From Diogma glabrata (Eukaryota; Arthropoda; Insecta; Diptera; Cylindrotomidae), in NCBI GenBank assembly GCA_963693315.1, contig OY856187.1, positions 72,909,113-72,973,112 on the forward strand: 64,000 bases of DNA. The letters are read 5' to 3'. The position numbers and the translations under genes were made by a program. Shown piece by piece: positions 45,236 to 56,858 of the stretch (position 1 is its first letter; every line of letters starts with the position of its first letter). Under the pieces are notes generated by a model. That model made no database searches, had not been told where the DNA came from, and was given only the letters and a program-made list of their open reading frames with translations.

Positions 45236-47667
45236 CATTCTCTACTACCTAGTTTTAACACATCGGTCATTGAATCGATCGGAGTAATGGTGGAGACTCA
45301 ATTTGGTCAGATAGACTTTATCTCCTGCTATTTTCCGGGCACAAAAGTCGACGTTGATAAAATCAAGGAATTCAAACGGGATATCCGAAAATTAACGTGT
45401 TATGGTAAAAACTTTGTTTTGTGTGGCGATTTAAATAGTCGACATAGAGTTTGGAACTGCCAAAGGTCGAATCGAGCAGGTAAAGCACTTTTTGACGAAC
45501 TGAATAGAGGAAGTTTTAATATTGAATTTCCTGACACTCCTTCATATTACCCCAATTCTCCACGCATAAATCCTTCAACTCTTGATTTAGTTCTACATAA
45601 CATTCAACAACCCATTACTAAACCTATAACCAAAACAGAGCTGTCATCTGACCATCTGCCTGTAGTTTTTGATATTCTTGATACACCCTTACAAAGAAAT
45701 GTAAACACAACAAATCGGTATTGCTTTACTAATGCCAAATGGGCATCTCTATATCTTTTTCTCAAAAATAAAATTAATTTGACCGACATCGAAAGTCGAT
45801 TAAACACTCCTGACGGGATTGATGTTGAAATAAAAAGCTTAACCAATCTCATTTTTACCGCACAAGAAAAATATATACCTAAACAAACAGTAAAACATAG
45901 AGATAACCAACTGCCAAATGAGATTCTTCAGCTCATGAAAATACGAAACAATGCACGTCGAAAATGGCAACGATCGCGAAACCCAATGGACAAAATAATT
46001 TACAATAACCTCAATGCAGTAATTAGCAGGAATATTTCTGCTATCAGAAACCAAAAATGGGGGCAACTTCTGCAATCTCTAACTCCGGGATCAACCAAAC
46101 TATGGAAACTAAATAAAATAGTTGGGAAACCACCTAAAAGTATTCCGCCACTTAAGATACGTAACGAAATACTTGTTACCCCTAAAGAAGAATGTGAAGC
46201 AATAGGAAAAATATTTTTCCAAACTCATCTAAATAATCAAAACATGAACGACCCCAAACCAATGAAAAAGTTTCTAAATCTATTGATCGAATAAATTCAA
46301 TCACTACTTGGACTAGCGTTGAGACAACTTACAAGGAGTTGCATGCAATTGTCCAAAAGTTACAAAATCGCAAAGCCTGCGGAGCTGATAACATCCACAA
46401 CCAAGTGTTGAAAAGGTGCCCTAGAATTGTATTCATTGCACTCTCTCATATATTCAATGCTTGCATGAAAATAGGCTACTTTCCATCTAGTTGGAAGCAC
46501 GCGAGTGTTATTGCAATACGCAAACCTAAAAAAGACGCTACAGATCCAGCAAACTATAGACCTATCAGTCTTTCAAGTAGTATAAGCAAACTTTTTGAAA
46601 AAGTAATTTTTACTCGACTTAATCAATTTGCAGTATCCATGAATATTATACCACCCGAACAATTTGGCTTCCGTAATGGCCATTCTACCAACCATCAATT
46701 AGTAAGAGTAACCAAAACTATTAAGCAGAAGCTCAAAAATAAGCTATCAGTGGGAATGATTCTATTAGATATACAGAAAGCCTTCGATAGTGTTTGGCAC
46801 GATGGTCTTCTCCATAAATTATATATTTTACAAACTCCAGTATATCTCATTAAGATAGTTCAAAGTTTTCTGCAGAACAGACGTTTCAACGTAACAATAA
46901 ACGGTGTAAAATCCAAGACTTTTACTATTCCATCCGGTACACCACAAGGAGCAGTACTTAGTCCTCTGCTTTACAATATCTATACTTCCGATCTTCCTCG
47001 TAATACAAACTGCGAATACTCATTTTTTGCTGACGATACAGCTATTTACACATCATCTAAAGACCCAAACACAATCACAAAATTCATCGAAACTGCGATT
47101 TCTGAAACAAACGATTATTTCAACCGATGGAAAATAAAAGTAAATGTAGAAAAATACCAAGCCATTTTCTTTACACGGAAGAGGAAACCAACCAATCTTC
47201 CCAACGGCGAGATAAAAATCGGAACTCAAACTATTCCCTGGTCAGAAAACGTACGATATTTAGGGGTAACGTTGGATAAAAAATTAAACTTTTCTAACCA
47301 TATTTCCGAACGAGTTTCAAACATGGACAATGTTATAAAATTGTTGTATCCTTTTATAAATAGAAAATCCAAATTGTCTATAAAAAAACAAGCTGATTTT
47401 ATTCAAATCGGTAATCATACCTAAACTTACATATGGCATTCCAGTTTGGGAATGTTGTGCTAAAGTCCATAAACAAAGGTTACAGAGAGCGCAAAATAAA
47501 ATATTAAAAATGATATATAACAAACCGTGGCATTACTCCCCTATCATCTCCACAAAATAGATAATATCGATTCAATAGATGACCTTATTCTTAAACGCAA
47601 GAACAAGTTCTACCAAAACCTACCAATTTTAAATAACCCAGGATTAAACCAGTTGAACCAATCCTAG
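45236..47667 (+). pseudogene. Jockey ORF2, 3' part (endonuclease end, reverse transcriptase)
   Basis: It would copy the element RNA into DNA at the nicked target. The endonuclease end shows CGDLNSRHRVWNC, the STLDLVLHN strand and LSSDHLPVVFD. Reverse transcriptase motifs follow in order: ANYRPISLSSSISKLFEKV, LLDIQKAFDSVWHD, SGTPQGAVLSPLLYNIYTSD, the catalytic FADDTAIYTSS, and RYLGVTLDKKLNFSNHI. There are three frameshifts: near 46270 in an A-run, near 47390, and near 47540. After the last, HKIDNIDSIDDLILKRKNKF leads to the stop at 47665-47667. All catalytic residues remain, so decay is mild. Confidence 0.92.
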
Positions 47668-47959
47668 TCATTCACCAAGAAAATAATCACAAGTAGATTA
47701 CCAAGTAGATTAAAGTTATAGTTGTAGTTAGTTATAGTTTTAGTTGTAAATATTAGGTTAAATTCTAGAAAGGTTTTTTTTCGCTATTTTCCTTCAAGTT
47801 ACCAGTATAATCCATTCAAATCAATTAATTACCAATTATCATTTAAATTTCAAGGTTGCAAAGTATAATATATTGAACTCCTAAATATTTTATTTCATAT
47901 TATGTACTAAGAATTAAAATAAATAAAGTAAAAGTACAAAAAAAAAAAAAAAAAAAAAA
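47668..47959 (+). other. Jockey 3' UTR and poly(A)
   Basis: AT-rich untranslated tail with AATAAA-like words just before the 22-nt A-run at 47938-47959, then the second copy of the target duplication (47958-47971). Confidence 0.8.
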
Positions 47960-47971
47960 TATCTATAATAG

Positions 47972-48691
47972 AGGCATTTTATAGTAACACTCCTGGAATG
48001 AATTGAAAAAGTGTAAATACTTTCCCTTCCCTTTGCGAAAAAAAACATTTTTATACGATACATGATATTGTGTACAACTGAAAAATCAAAGTAAATGGCA
48101 TGTGGCATAATTGTTCACTAGAGAAGTGAAAAATTTCACGTGTTTGTTTCACGTAGAGAAGAAGAAAATGCAAACAAATTACAAGTATTTGCAAAACACT
48201 GACAATCCAAATGTTTAGAAATTAAAAATTAAGAGATATAAAAGAAGGAAAACTGAATTTGTTTTTTAATTCGCTTACCTCTCATTGGAACACTGCGCAT
48301 ATTCCAGTTATAAGTTATTAAATGATATTAATGTTACATATAAATTTAAAAGTGTAATATGTTAGAGTAAAATATTTATCCACGACTACTAAAGAATATA
48401 TACTTTCCATGCGTATATCTTTCATTGTAATTGTATTCATTCCTTTCTATATATCAAATTCTTTTTTATTTATTTCATTCCGCTTTATTTATTCAAAACT
48501 CCCCTAACAAATTAAAAACTTGATTTGTTGGTATAGTAATATAAACAACATAAAACAAGAACAATACATATAAAATAAACAAACATGTATTATTTTGTTT
48601 TTCTTTTCATAGAAATATTTCAATATGGCGATATAAACTTTTACAGGAAAACTTGAATGAAATTATTTGAAATATTTGTAGTCGTGGATAA
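47972..48691. other. AT-rich stretch with a spaced inverted pair
   Basis: ATTTATCCACGACTAC (about 48376-48391) is repeated in inverted orientation as GTAGTCGTGGATAAAAT (48679-48695), enclosing about 290 bp. This may be the remains of a small inverted-repeat element. No gene. Confidence 0.4.
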
Positions 48692-48831
48692 AATAGTATC
48701 TTGTATTCGCTTAGGATGAAGGGAATTCTTCACTCGGATGATTCCCTCCACTCGCTACGCTCGTTCCGGGAAACTTCATCCTCGTGAAGCATTGCCTGCA
48801 TTCTAAGCTCATACAAGAATCTACTATTCCT
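48692..48831. repeat. GC-rich palindromic miniature element
   Basis: TAGTATCTTGTATTCGCTTA at the left pairs imperfectly with the complement of CTAAGCTCATACAAGAATCT at the right. The centre holds GATGAAGGGAATTC and TTCCGGGAAACTTCATC around CTCGCTACGCTCG, giving a GC-rich hairpin about 140 nt long in AT-rich DNA. No coding potential. Confidence 0.6.
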
Positions 48832-49267
48832 TATGTTTCCAATTATAAATATTTTTAGTTAACCCTACAACACAAATTTTAGTCATATTAAACTACTTTA
48901 AGAATACCTTATATTCAGCTGTTATATTTTTCCATAATAAATATTTTATGTTACACACGGTAGTCTGTATCGGAATGTAGAATCGATAGTACATCAAATA
49001 ATTTATTTAAAATGTTTTATTTTTATTTGAAATAAAATTTATGTTGATTAACACTAAAATTTTTCATTAAAAGAGGTCTAATGAAGACGTAACGGTGGGA
49101 CATAATAATGAATAGGTTATTTGATGTAACGGAAAGTTGGTACAATCAATGTGTTAATTGTTTGATTTCGATGCAAAAGAAAATGTACAACCCACAGAAT
49201 TTGTTGGGCATAACAGAACTTAATTAAATGAAAATAGCGTTGAACAAAAACATAACGAAAACATTAC
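48832..49267. other. AT-rich stretch without recognisable features
   Basis: Nothing supportable was found. Confidence 0.5.
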
Positions 49268-49872
49268 ATTTTGAAAACGTACATCGAAAAAAAAACAACT
49301 ATTTTTTAAAAATCTGAAATTTCGATATTTTATTCGTATTGACGAAAGGAAAAAAGTTATTTCTGCTTTTATTTTTTGAGTCCTCAGAATCGGAGTTATG
49401 CGAGGTTGAATCTTGAGGCTTTTTCACGTAGTTTTGGTAATGGTATCAATGTTTTGTGAATAGGTGCCACAAATTTCATCCGACTAACGTATATTTTTGC
49501 AAGTAAAAAGGAAAATAATTGAATAATTGAATTAAGTAAGTTTAAAATTAATAACTTTTCTCTTTTCCGCTAGGCGGCGCGTAAAACCTTGGTTTACTTC
49601 AAAGTTCATATCTCAAAAAACCAGTTTTTTTTTGTTTTTCACAAATTTTAAAGTAAACATATGCAGCTATGAAATTAAGAAATAAAAAGTGAGCCATTCA
49701 ATATGGATTTTTTCTTACGATTTTCTAAAGTTTGGTATACGAAAAATTCACATGTGTTTTTTTATTAAGTTAATAACCCTGTACTAAATGTGGATCTAAT
49801 AAATTAAATTAGATTATTTTAACACCTGCAATATTTTAACACCTGCAATAAATTTGATCATTTTTCTGTGTA
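49268..49872 (+). repeat. Left terminal inverted repeat of the Sola-like element
   Basis: It matches 52112-52704 in reverse complement over about 600 bp, including GCTAGGCGGCGCGTAAAACC, with scattered mismatches. A short duplication of ATTTTAACACCTGCAAT is found only in this arm. Confidence 0.85.
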
Positions 49873-50038
49873 TTTCTGATTGAGAAACAGGTTTTTATTC
49901 AGAATAAGAACTGGAGATCCCAATGATCGAAGATTTTGTTATAATTTCAACATCACCAACACTTACATAGGAAAAAAACATTAAAAAAATATTTTTTCTA
50001 TAAACATTATAATTTAATCAATATTATAAATAAATACA

Positions 50039-52194
50039 TTAAAAAGTTAATTTATATCTTTTTTTTGCCTTTAAATTGAAATATTTATGATCATCAGAAA
50101 AAGAAAACATTTTGGCAAAATTTTTTATCGGGTGTAGTGTTTTCGGTAAAAAACAGTGGAATCCTTGAGTTCCACTTATGGTTTTAATGTCCGAAAACCG
50201 CACCGAAAGATATTGTTCCTGTAGTTCGATATCTTCTGAAGACACATATGAAAACTTCATAACGTGGTTGGTTTTTTTCGACCAAATTTCCGCCCATTCA
50301 AACAATTCCCTTGCTGTTGATATTTTTTCTCCTCTAAGCGAAGCTCTCCGGGCTTCTCTTTTAAGTGTTCCTCCAATCCCATCGGATGGACCCTTTCCGT
50401 GGGCAGTTGCAAAGAAATGCCATTATGCAGGTATTTTAAAATCATCAATATGTTTGCAGAGATTTATGAAATTCTTCTTATTTTTATATTGAGCTGCTGA
50501 ACCATCAGTAAAATATAAAATTTATTTGATACTTGGATATATTTCTTGCTGTTGTTCAATGAATTCAATACACCTTGCCTGGTATTTATGAACTGCAACT
50601 GCGTTATGCCTTAAATGATCAGATATAATGACCAAAGATAAGACCTCTAGTTTATAATTACATGATTTGCAGTAAACTACGATTGGATGGATTGTGGCTT
50701 GAACTTTATTGAAATGTGCACCTTGTATCTCAGTCTGCGTTATCATTGAGTAGTTTTCTGAAAAATCCATAATAAATACGTATTCGCCGTGACGTAAGTT
50801 TTGTTTCGTATCCTTAAGAAACTTTGATTGCGATGTTTGTACTAAATCTTCTACAAATTCTTCCTTATTTTTTTCCATGCGTTCTAACGAATATCTATCA
50901 TTAACCATTTCTCATAATGTATTTCTTCGTAAAATTCAAGGGATTCCAAAATTGTTTCTGTGTAATCTTCCACGATATTTTTACAATCATTGCATATATT
51001 TGTTGCACAATCCACTGTATCATTAGAACAACTCAGTTTCTTAAGCAGATCTTTTTCGTTTTTTACTAAATTTAAGAGCGGCTTACACATTAAACGAACA
51101 TTTTCATGTATCATGCATGTACATTGTGTGTTCCGGTATAGGTCCGGCTAATATACATTCCTTCGGTCGCAACGTAGTGAACTTTGAGAACCTGATTTTG
51201 ACATCTTTGTTTTCTTCCAAGAACATTTCGTAGATGTCGGTGAGGGTCCATAACACCAACCGCTTTGATTTTCTAATTTTTGTTGATCCTTCTGTAATAG
51301 TAACAACATCTTTAAGGCCAGGCATTGTTCTACTAATTTCCTCTGATAAGAAGTATGTTTGAATTTTTTTTACTATCTTTTGTGACAAACTGTGCACTTG
51401 TTTGCTTTGAGACCAACTGTTTCCAACAGATCCATGGCGAATTTTACCAGTCGTCTTGATGCTTTAAATTCATCCTGGATACGTTGATTTGACCAAAATT
51501 TATCGTGGTAGAGTTGTCAACAAAAACACTTGTTTTGATTTAGAGCTGGCTTTAAATTCTATCTATAAATTCTTTTTTAAGGTTCATAAGCCATGATGTA
51601 TATTCACATTCCTCCTTTGGTGATAACACTTTAACTGAATGTACTTGAAATATTCTTTGACTTATTGCCGATGTGACACTTGCAATTTTTTATAACTTCC
51701 TGTTGTAATATGTTTTTGTTTGATAGGAGATTCGGCTAACCTTCCAAGAACATTGTTAATATCTTCTAAAGTGTCATTAAGTAGTTCAGGAACTGGTGGA
51801 GATATAGTATCAACCGAAACTGGAGATGGATCTAAAGATGCTGGAGGTATTTGAATATTTTCGTTCGTTGGAACATTTTCAACATCCTGATTTATAGAAA
51901 TAATTTCACTATCGATAGTTTCCGAACATGAAAGCTGCTGTAGAAAATATTAGTTGCATATGAATTTTTATTCATTTTAATAAAATAATTAAATTTACCT
52001 TATTTTTATAGATATAAGTGCGACATGTTTCACATATAATCTGGTCATCACGCAAAGTAAAATTTAGGGTCGCAGCTTTTCGCTTTAGGGTCGCAGCTTT
52101 AGGTCGCAGCACAGAAAATGGTTCAAATTTATTGCAGGTGTTAAAATATGAAATGTTTAATTTATTAGATCCACATTTAGTACAGGATTATTAA
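50039..52194 (-). pseudogene. Sola-like transposase, spliced, multiply frameshifted
   Basis: Reading minus from 52194, a cysteine-rich first exon (CTKCGSNKLN ... IICETCRTYIYKNK) ends at a GT donor. A 61-bp intron (51938-51998, GTAAAT...CTACAG) follows, and exon 2 resumes in frame with QLSCSETIDSE. Later pieces, in shifting frames, include RRLVKFAMDLLETVG, FLSEEISRTMPGLKDVV, RFSKFTTLRPKECIL, YVFIMDFSENYSM with GAHFNKVQATIHP, then YFTDGSAAQYKNKKNF and HFFATAHGKGPSDGIGGT, ending KKRYKLTF at 50039. DFSEN and FTDGS probably hold catalytic acids. A TAA interrupts before WHFFATAHG, and frameshifts lie near 51640, 51400, 51110, 50890 and 50520. It is not functional. Confidence 0.78.
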
Positions 52195-52704
52195 CTTAAT
52201 AAAAAACAAATGTAAATTTTTCATATACCAAACTTTAAAAATCGTAAGAAAAAATCCATATTGAATGGCTCACTTTTTATTTCTTAATTTCATAGCTGCA
52301 TATGTTTACTTTAAAATTTGTGAAAAACAAAAAAAAAGGTGGTTTTTTGAGATATGAGCTTTGAAGTAAACCAAGGTTTTACGCGCCGCCTAGCGGAAAA
52401 GAGAAAAGTTATTAATTTTAAACTTACTTATTTCAATGATTCAATTATTTTTCTTTTTACTTGCAAAAATATACGTAAGTCGGATGAAATTTGTGGCACC
52501 TATTCACAAAACATTGACACCATTACCAAAACTACGTGAAAAAGCCCCAAAATTCAGCCGCGCATAACTCCGATTCAGAGTACACAAAAAATAAAAGCAG
52601 AAATGGCTTTTTTCCTTTCGTCAATACCAACAAAATATCAAAATTTCAGATTTTTTAAAAATCAAAAATTTAAAAATCAACAAAAAAATGTACGTTTTCA
52701 AAAT
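52112..52704 (-). repeat. Right terminal inverted repeat of the Sola-like element
   Basis: Partner of 49268-49872. The first coding exon of the transposase reads out of this arm (52194 inward), so part of the coding sequence is duplicated in both arms. The 61-codon plus frame at 52354-52539 lies in the arm and is not a gene. Confidence 0.85.
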
Positions 52705-53241
52705 AACAGCCCTATTTGATAGTTAATTAAGCAGCACAACTTTGTAGATACCACGAGAAAGACAGCGAGTTGATCAGATGAATGCTCACAACGAGATAGT
52801 CATTTTTACAGCAAATTGTATTGTGATGAAAAACAAATATGAAAAATTAAGATGTTGAGAAAAAAATTTGATTATTGACCGTTGAAGCGAAAAGCTTGTT
52901 GACCAGCTGTATTAAAATTATCGTGTTACCTGTCTCGAAGAAACTCCCTTAGTTGAGACACGCCGGATTTTAGCACGACAACACCATCAAAGTCGCAGCA
53001 CAAAATTGGTAAGTATGGACAAATGAGTCAAATGATGGGTACAAGCGAAGGAAACCCATAAATAAGGTAGGTTCTATTGTAATGAAGGACGTAAATGTTG
53101 ACTACCATGACCATCAGCTAAAGTTCCATTCTTTGGAGCCCTGTTTAACAATTGCATGTGGAACTGATGAAAGATTTGAGTCATAATTTCTTTCTACGCA
53201 CATCAGTGTTCTGTCAAAAAATAATAAAAAATACTTAACAC
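52705..53241. other. Spacer, no recognised feature
   Basis: Slightly GC-richer DNA with short open pieces on plus (for example VETRRILARQHHQSRS near 52955) that I cannot assign. It may be an old transposon fragment. Confidence 0.35.
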
Positions 53242-53345
53242 TAGGGATTGCAAACCCGGTATCCGGTTTTACAAAAACCCGGTTTTTTACTACATTTTAC
53301 AAAACCGAAAAACCGGGTTTTCCAATCTCGAAAACCGGTTTTTAC
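53242..53345 (+). repeat. hAT left terminus and subterminal CCGG motifs
   Basis: At least five copies of (A)AACCCGG or AAAACCGG words in direct and inverted orientation within 100 bp. Confidence 0.65.
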
Positions 53346-54617
53346 ATTTTCGAAGTAAAATTTTTTGGGTTTTTATTATTTCATGTATATATTTTGCATT
53401 CATTGAAAACGTCGCTTTGGTTTAACCTTAGATTATAAAATATACAGGATAAGTAATATTTGTGTATGTACACTATAAAACTATAAAAAAAATTGAAGCA
53501 GTTTTTTAAATTCAAATTTCGCATTGAAAATAATTTCCACAAAAGAAAAGGCTCCTGTAAAAATAAATACAAAAATACAGGGTCCCATGCAGCATTTTTA
53601 TCTCTTTCCATTTACAGAAAAAAAATATATTATTATTCTTCTATTGCCAGAAAGAAGTAACTGCAAAAAATACATATTTTATTTTAATTTTATTCTAAAT
53701 TAAAACAAAACCAGAAACAGTAAATCAGCAAACAATATCCATTTCACTTTAAATTTAGTTAAAGTGAAAACAAAACCAAAGCGTACATCATAAAATTTTA
53801 TTTAGGATCAAATTTTCAGTTTTAATATTATCAGTTTTATTTTAATCGAAATACTTTTGACAAACATAAAATAAAATTGAATAAGGTTAGTCATTCTCCA
53901 ATCGGTATAAATGTTAAATACAAAATTTCTGCATAAGTCTGTTATTTTGTAAGCATATTTGGTCAAGCAAGGGAAAACCTCGATGACATTTAAATTTCTA
54001 GGCTACTGTGTTTTTTCAGTACAAATACTATCACGTTAAAATCGCACACTACTTTATGTAAATAAAAATAGCTTAAACTTAAAAAGATATTACTAATCCT
54101 GTGTATTTTATAATCTAAGGGTTTAACAAAATTCATACAAAATATGAAAAAAAAAAAAAGTCGTGACTATTTTATTATAAATACGTTATACGAAGTTTGC
54201 ACAGAAAAGATATAAACTTTTAGTTATTGATATAACCTTTTATTATATTATTTAAACTTCGAAAAAATAAAAAATACGATTTTCTTGTAACGTCAATTAT
54301 TCAAAATATACTGAACTGAGTACTAGTTGTTTATTGAAAGCACAGGTGGAGTTGAAAACACAAAAATAAAAACTGAAGTTCGATCATATTCATATGTCAA
54401 AACTTTAAAGAGACTGAGCAGCGGTTTGAAATTTATTTGTTATGATATTATATAAATTAAATTTTATGGATAAAGAATAAATTTATTCTTTATTGTTTGA
54501 TTTATTTGTTTACAAATCGTGATTGTTTACAAATCGCAGGTGTGAATATTTTATTTTCAAACATTATTAATTTATTATTGTTTAACTTTTTGTATTGAAT
54601 TTATTTTACAGCCCAAA

Positions 54618-56639
54618 ATGTCATATAAATTTGAAGAATTTAAAAAATCTTCGAGCTCATCCGCTTCAGTTTGGAGTAAATTTTTACGTGATGTAAATGG
54701 TCAGGCCGCAAAATGCAAAACATGCAACAAAATAGTAAAATGTGCTGGAGGATCTACATCCACTTTACATAATCATTTGAGATCTATGCATAATATTAAT
54801 ATTTGCAAACGAAATGCAGGTGAAAATAATGGTGAACCATCAAATTTGCCTACGACATCAACAGGTGCAATTTGTTCAACAATCAATTTGCCAAAAACAA
54901 AAATTAATGAATATTTCTCATCGCAAGTCGATGAAAGTCTTCCAGCTATTTTGTCAAGAATGACTGCTAGCGATGGTATCCCATTTTCTCTTTTTTGTAC
55001 CTCAAGAGATCTGAGAATGCTTTTGATCTCAAAGGGGTTCAAGGATGTACCAAAGTCTGCAAATACGATCAGAAAATTAGTAATTGAGTATGGACAAAAA
55101 ATCTGTGAACAAATGATACAAGAAATGAGAAGTCTGCCTGCTAATGGATTTAGCTTAACGTTTGATGAGTGGACGTCGTTGCGCAATAGAAGATATTTAA
55201 ATATAAATGTTCACAGTGGTAATGATTTTTGGAGTTTGGGTCTAGTGAGAATTTGGGGACCGTTGAACGGGATTGTTGAACGAAAGATTATTCAAATTTG
55301 GCCTGTCGTTAATGTGTGATGTGGTAAGTATTGGAACTGATGCTGCATCTGTAATGCAAAAAATTGGACGAGTTTTGAATGTTCATCAACAATTATGTTT
55401 CGCACACGGGATACAACTGGCTGTTCTAGATGTTTTGTATGCAAAACCAACAAATGTAATCTCAGGTAGTACTGATATTGATAATGAGTTAACAAGTGAA
55501 GACGAGACACATTCAGAAAATCATTTTGAAAATGATGATAATGATGACGAAGAGTACTTCAGTATATCGTATGACGAACAAACAGTAAAAAATATTTCTC
55601 ACATTGATGTCTTTCCTCTCACTAATAAGATTCGTAAAACAGTGAAATTGTTCAGACGATCGCCTACTAAAAATGACGAAATTCTACGAAAGTACGTGAA
55701 AATGGAGTTTGAAGGAAAAGAACTAAAGTTAATATTGGATTCAAAAACACGCTGGAGTAGTCTTATCAACATGTATGAAAGGTTTTAAGAATTGAGATCG
55801 TGTATTCAAAAATCGCTAATCGATTTAAAAATGGACTCATCAAATATGTTTACAGAAAATGAGTTCAAAGTTTTGGAGGAAATAATTGGCGTACTCTTAC
55901 CAGTTAAAATGGCAGTAGAAGCTTTATGTCGACGAAATGCAAACTTACTAACAGCTGATGCAACATTTGAATTTATGTTTGTTAATTTGTCAAAATGCAA
56001 TACACCGTTTGCTCAAGAATTTTCATCAACTTTGTTAAATCGGATAAAACAACGACGAACACAGCTATCTAGCCTCTTGCAATATTTACATAATCGATAC
56101 ATGGTTGTGGAAAAAAAACAAAATTGTGATTTAACGAAAAATTTGTACCCAAAATTAAAAAAAGCCGAAATAATTAAATTGATCGTATCGTTAATTGAGA
56201 GAATAAATCAAAAACCAAATGCCGATGAAGATTTAACAGACGATTGCGCTGAAGTTGACCAAGTAATTGAAAGTTCTGTTGATACTGAAGAAAGATCTAT
56301 ACCATCAACATCATCTTTAAAAAATGAAATTCAACGTATAATTGATAAGCACTTGCTCACACCGAATCCAAGTACAAAAACAGCGATTAAACCAATTTAT
56401 TGACCCGAATTCGCCGTGAAATAACGATATTTGAAGATGAAGGTGTTCGTGAGTCATATTTGGAAAGTGTTTATAAAAGCTTGTTATCAGTTCCTGCAAC
56501 GAGTGTCGAGTCTGAGAGGGCTTTTCAATCTGCAGGTCAAATTTGCACGAAGATTAGATGTAGATTGTCAGACGAAAGTTTGAACACATTATGCACCTTA
56601 CGTGCATTTTTTAAAAAACAACAGAAAAAGGAACAGTAA
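54618..56639 (+). pseudogene. hAT transposase with BED zinc finger, broken
   Basis: It would bind and move the element. The ATG at 54618 opens MSYKFEEFKKSSSSSASVWS. A BED finger follows (residues about 18-58: CKTCNKIVKC and HNHLRSMHN). The RNase H-like core shows SLTFDEWTSLRNRRYLNINV (first Asp) and SIGTDAASVMQKIGR (second Asp), then a CFAHGIQLAVLDVL helix and KTRWSSLINMYERF. The hATC dimerisation domain ends the protein: SVPATSVESERAFQSAGQIC (catalytic Glu in SVESERAF) and RLSDESLNTLCTLRAFF. Lesions are a frameshift near 55270, an in-frame TAA at 55786-55788, and a frameshift near 56395. Spliced of lesions it would be about 670 residues, normal for hAT. Confidence 0.92.
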
Positions 56640-56640
56640 A

Positions 56641-56858
56641 AATTACTTTCCCCTGATCTATTAACAAGTATACCATAAATAACTATATATTATTTATTAT
56701 AAACTATAAATTATTAAAAAATTATAAACTTGATAGTAATTAATATATTATTTAACTTGAATTATGTATATTATTTAACTACTATTATTATATATATTAT
56801 TTAACTTGAATTATTATTTAACTTGAAAAGATTTTGTGAAACCATTAAAAGAAATATA
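56641..56858. other. AT-rich 3' flank of the hAT remnant
   Basis: Short TATTATTTAACTTGAA-type repeats (56740-56830). No terminus recognisable. Confidence 0.5.

Larger units (their letters stand above)
42167..47959 (+). mobile_element. Near-full-length Jockey-clade non-LTR retrotransposon
   Basis: Bounded by a 14-bp target duplication and ending in a 22-nt poly(A) run (47938-47959). Order: short 5' leader, ORF1 (gag-like), ORF2 (endonuclease then reverse transcriptase), and a 3' untranslated region of about 270 bp. A 1430-bp LTR-like insertion splits ORF2; without it the element is about 4.36 kb, normal for the Jockey clade. ORF2 also has three frameshifts, so the copy is dead. That the 5' end is present is notable because most LINE copies are 5'-truncated. 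Confidence 0.92.
49268..52704 (-). mobile_element. Sola-like DNA transposon with ~600-bp inverted ends
   Basis: Left and right ends (about 49268-49872 and 52112-52704) are long inverted repeats of high identity, from ATTTTGAAAACGTACA at the tips to AACACCTGCAATAAATTTGA at the inner limit. Between them lies a decayed spliced transposase on the minus strand. The flanks TTACA and TAACA are similar, but a duplication is not certain. The transposase motifs match an arthropod family that I associate with Sola2. The family name rests on memory of the motifs, not on a search. Confidence 0.75.
53242..56640 (+). mobile_element. hAT transposon, right end not found
   Basis: The left terminus TAGGGATTGCAAACCCGG (53242) fits the (C/T)AGGG-type hAT end and is followed by several AAACCCGGTTTT words in both orientations to about 53345, like the subterminal transposase-binding motifs of Ac-type elements. 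A long AT-rich leader precedes the transposase at 54618-56639. No matching inverted end is seen downstream, so the right end was lost or has decayed, possibly at the junction with the gypsy-like fragment. Confidence 0.75.

Noticed and set aside
50178..50492. 104-codon plus frame
   Set aside because: It is antisense to recognisable transposase sequence of the Sola-like element.
52354..52539. 61-codon plus frame
   Set aside because: It lies within the right inverted repeat of the Sola-like element and has no domain.
54773..55186. 137-codon minus frame
   Set aside because: It is antisense to the hAT transposase, which has clear family motifs.
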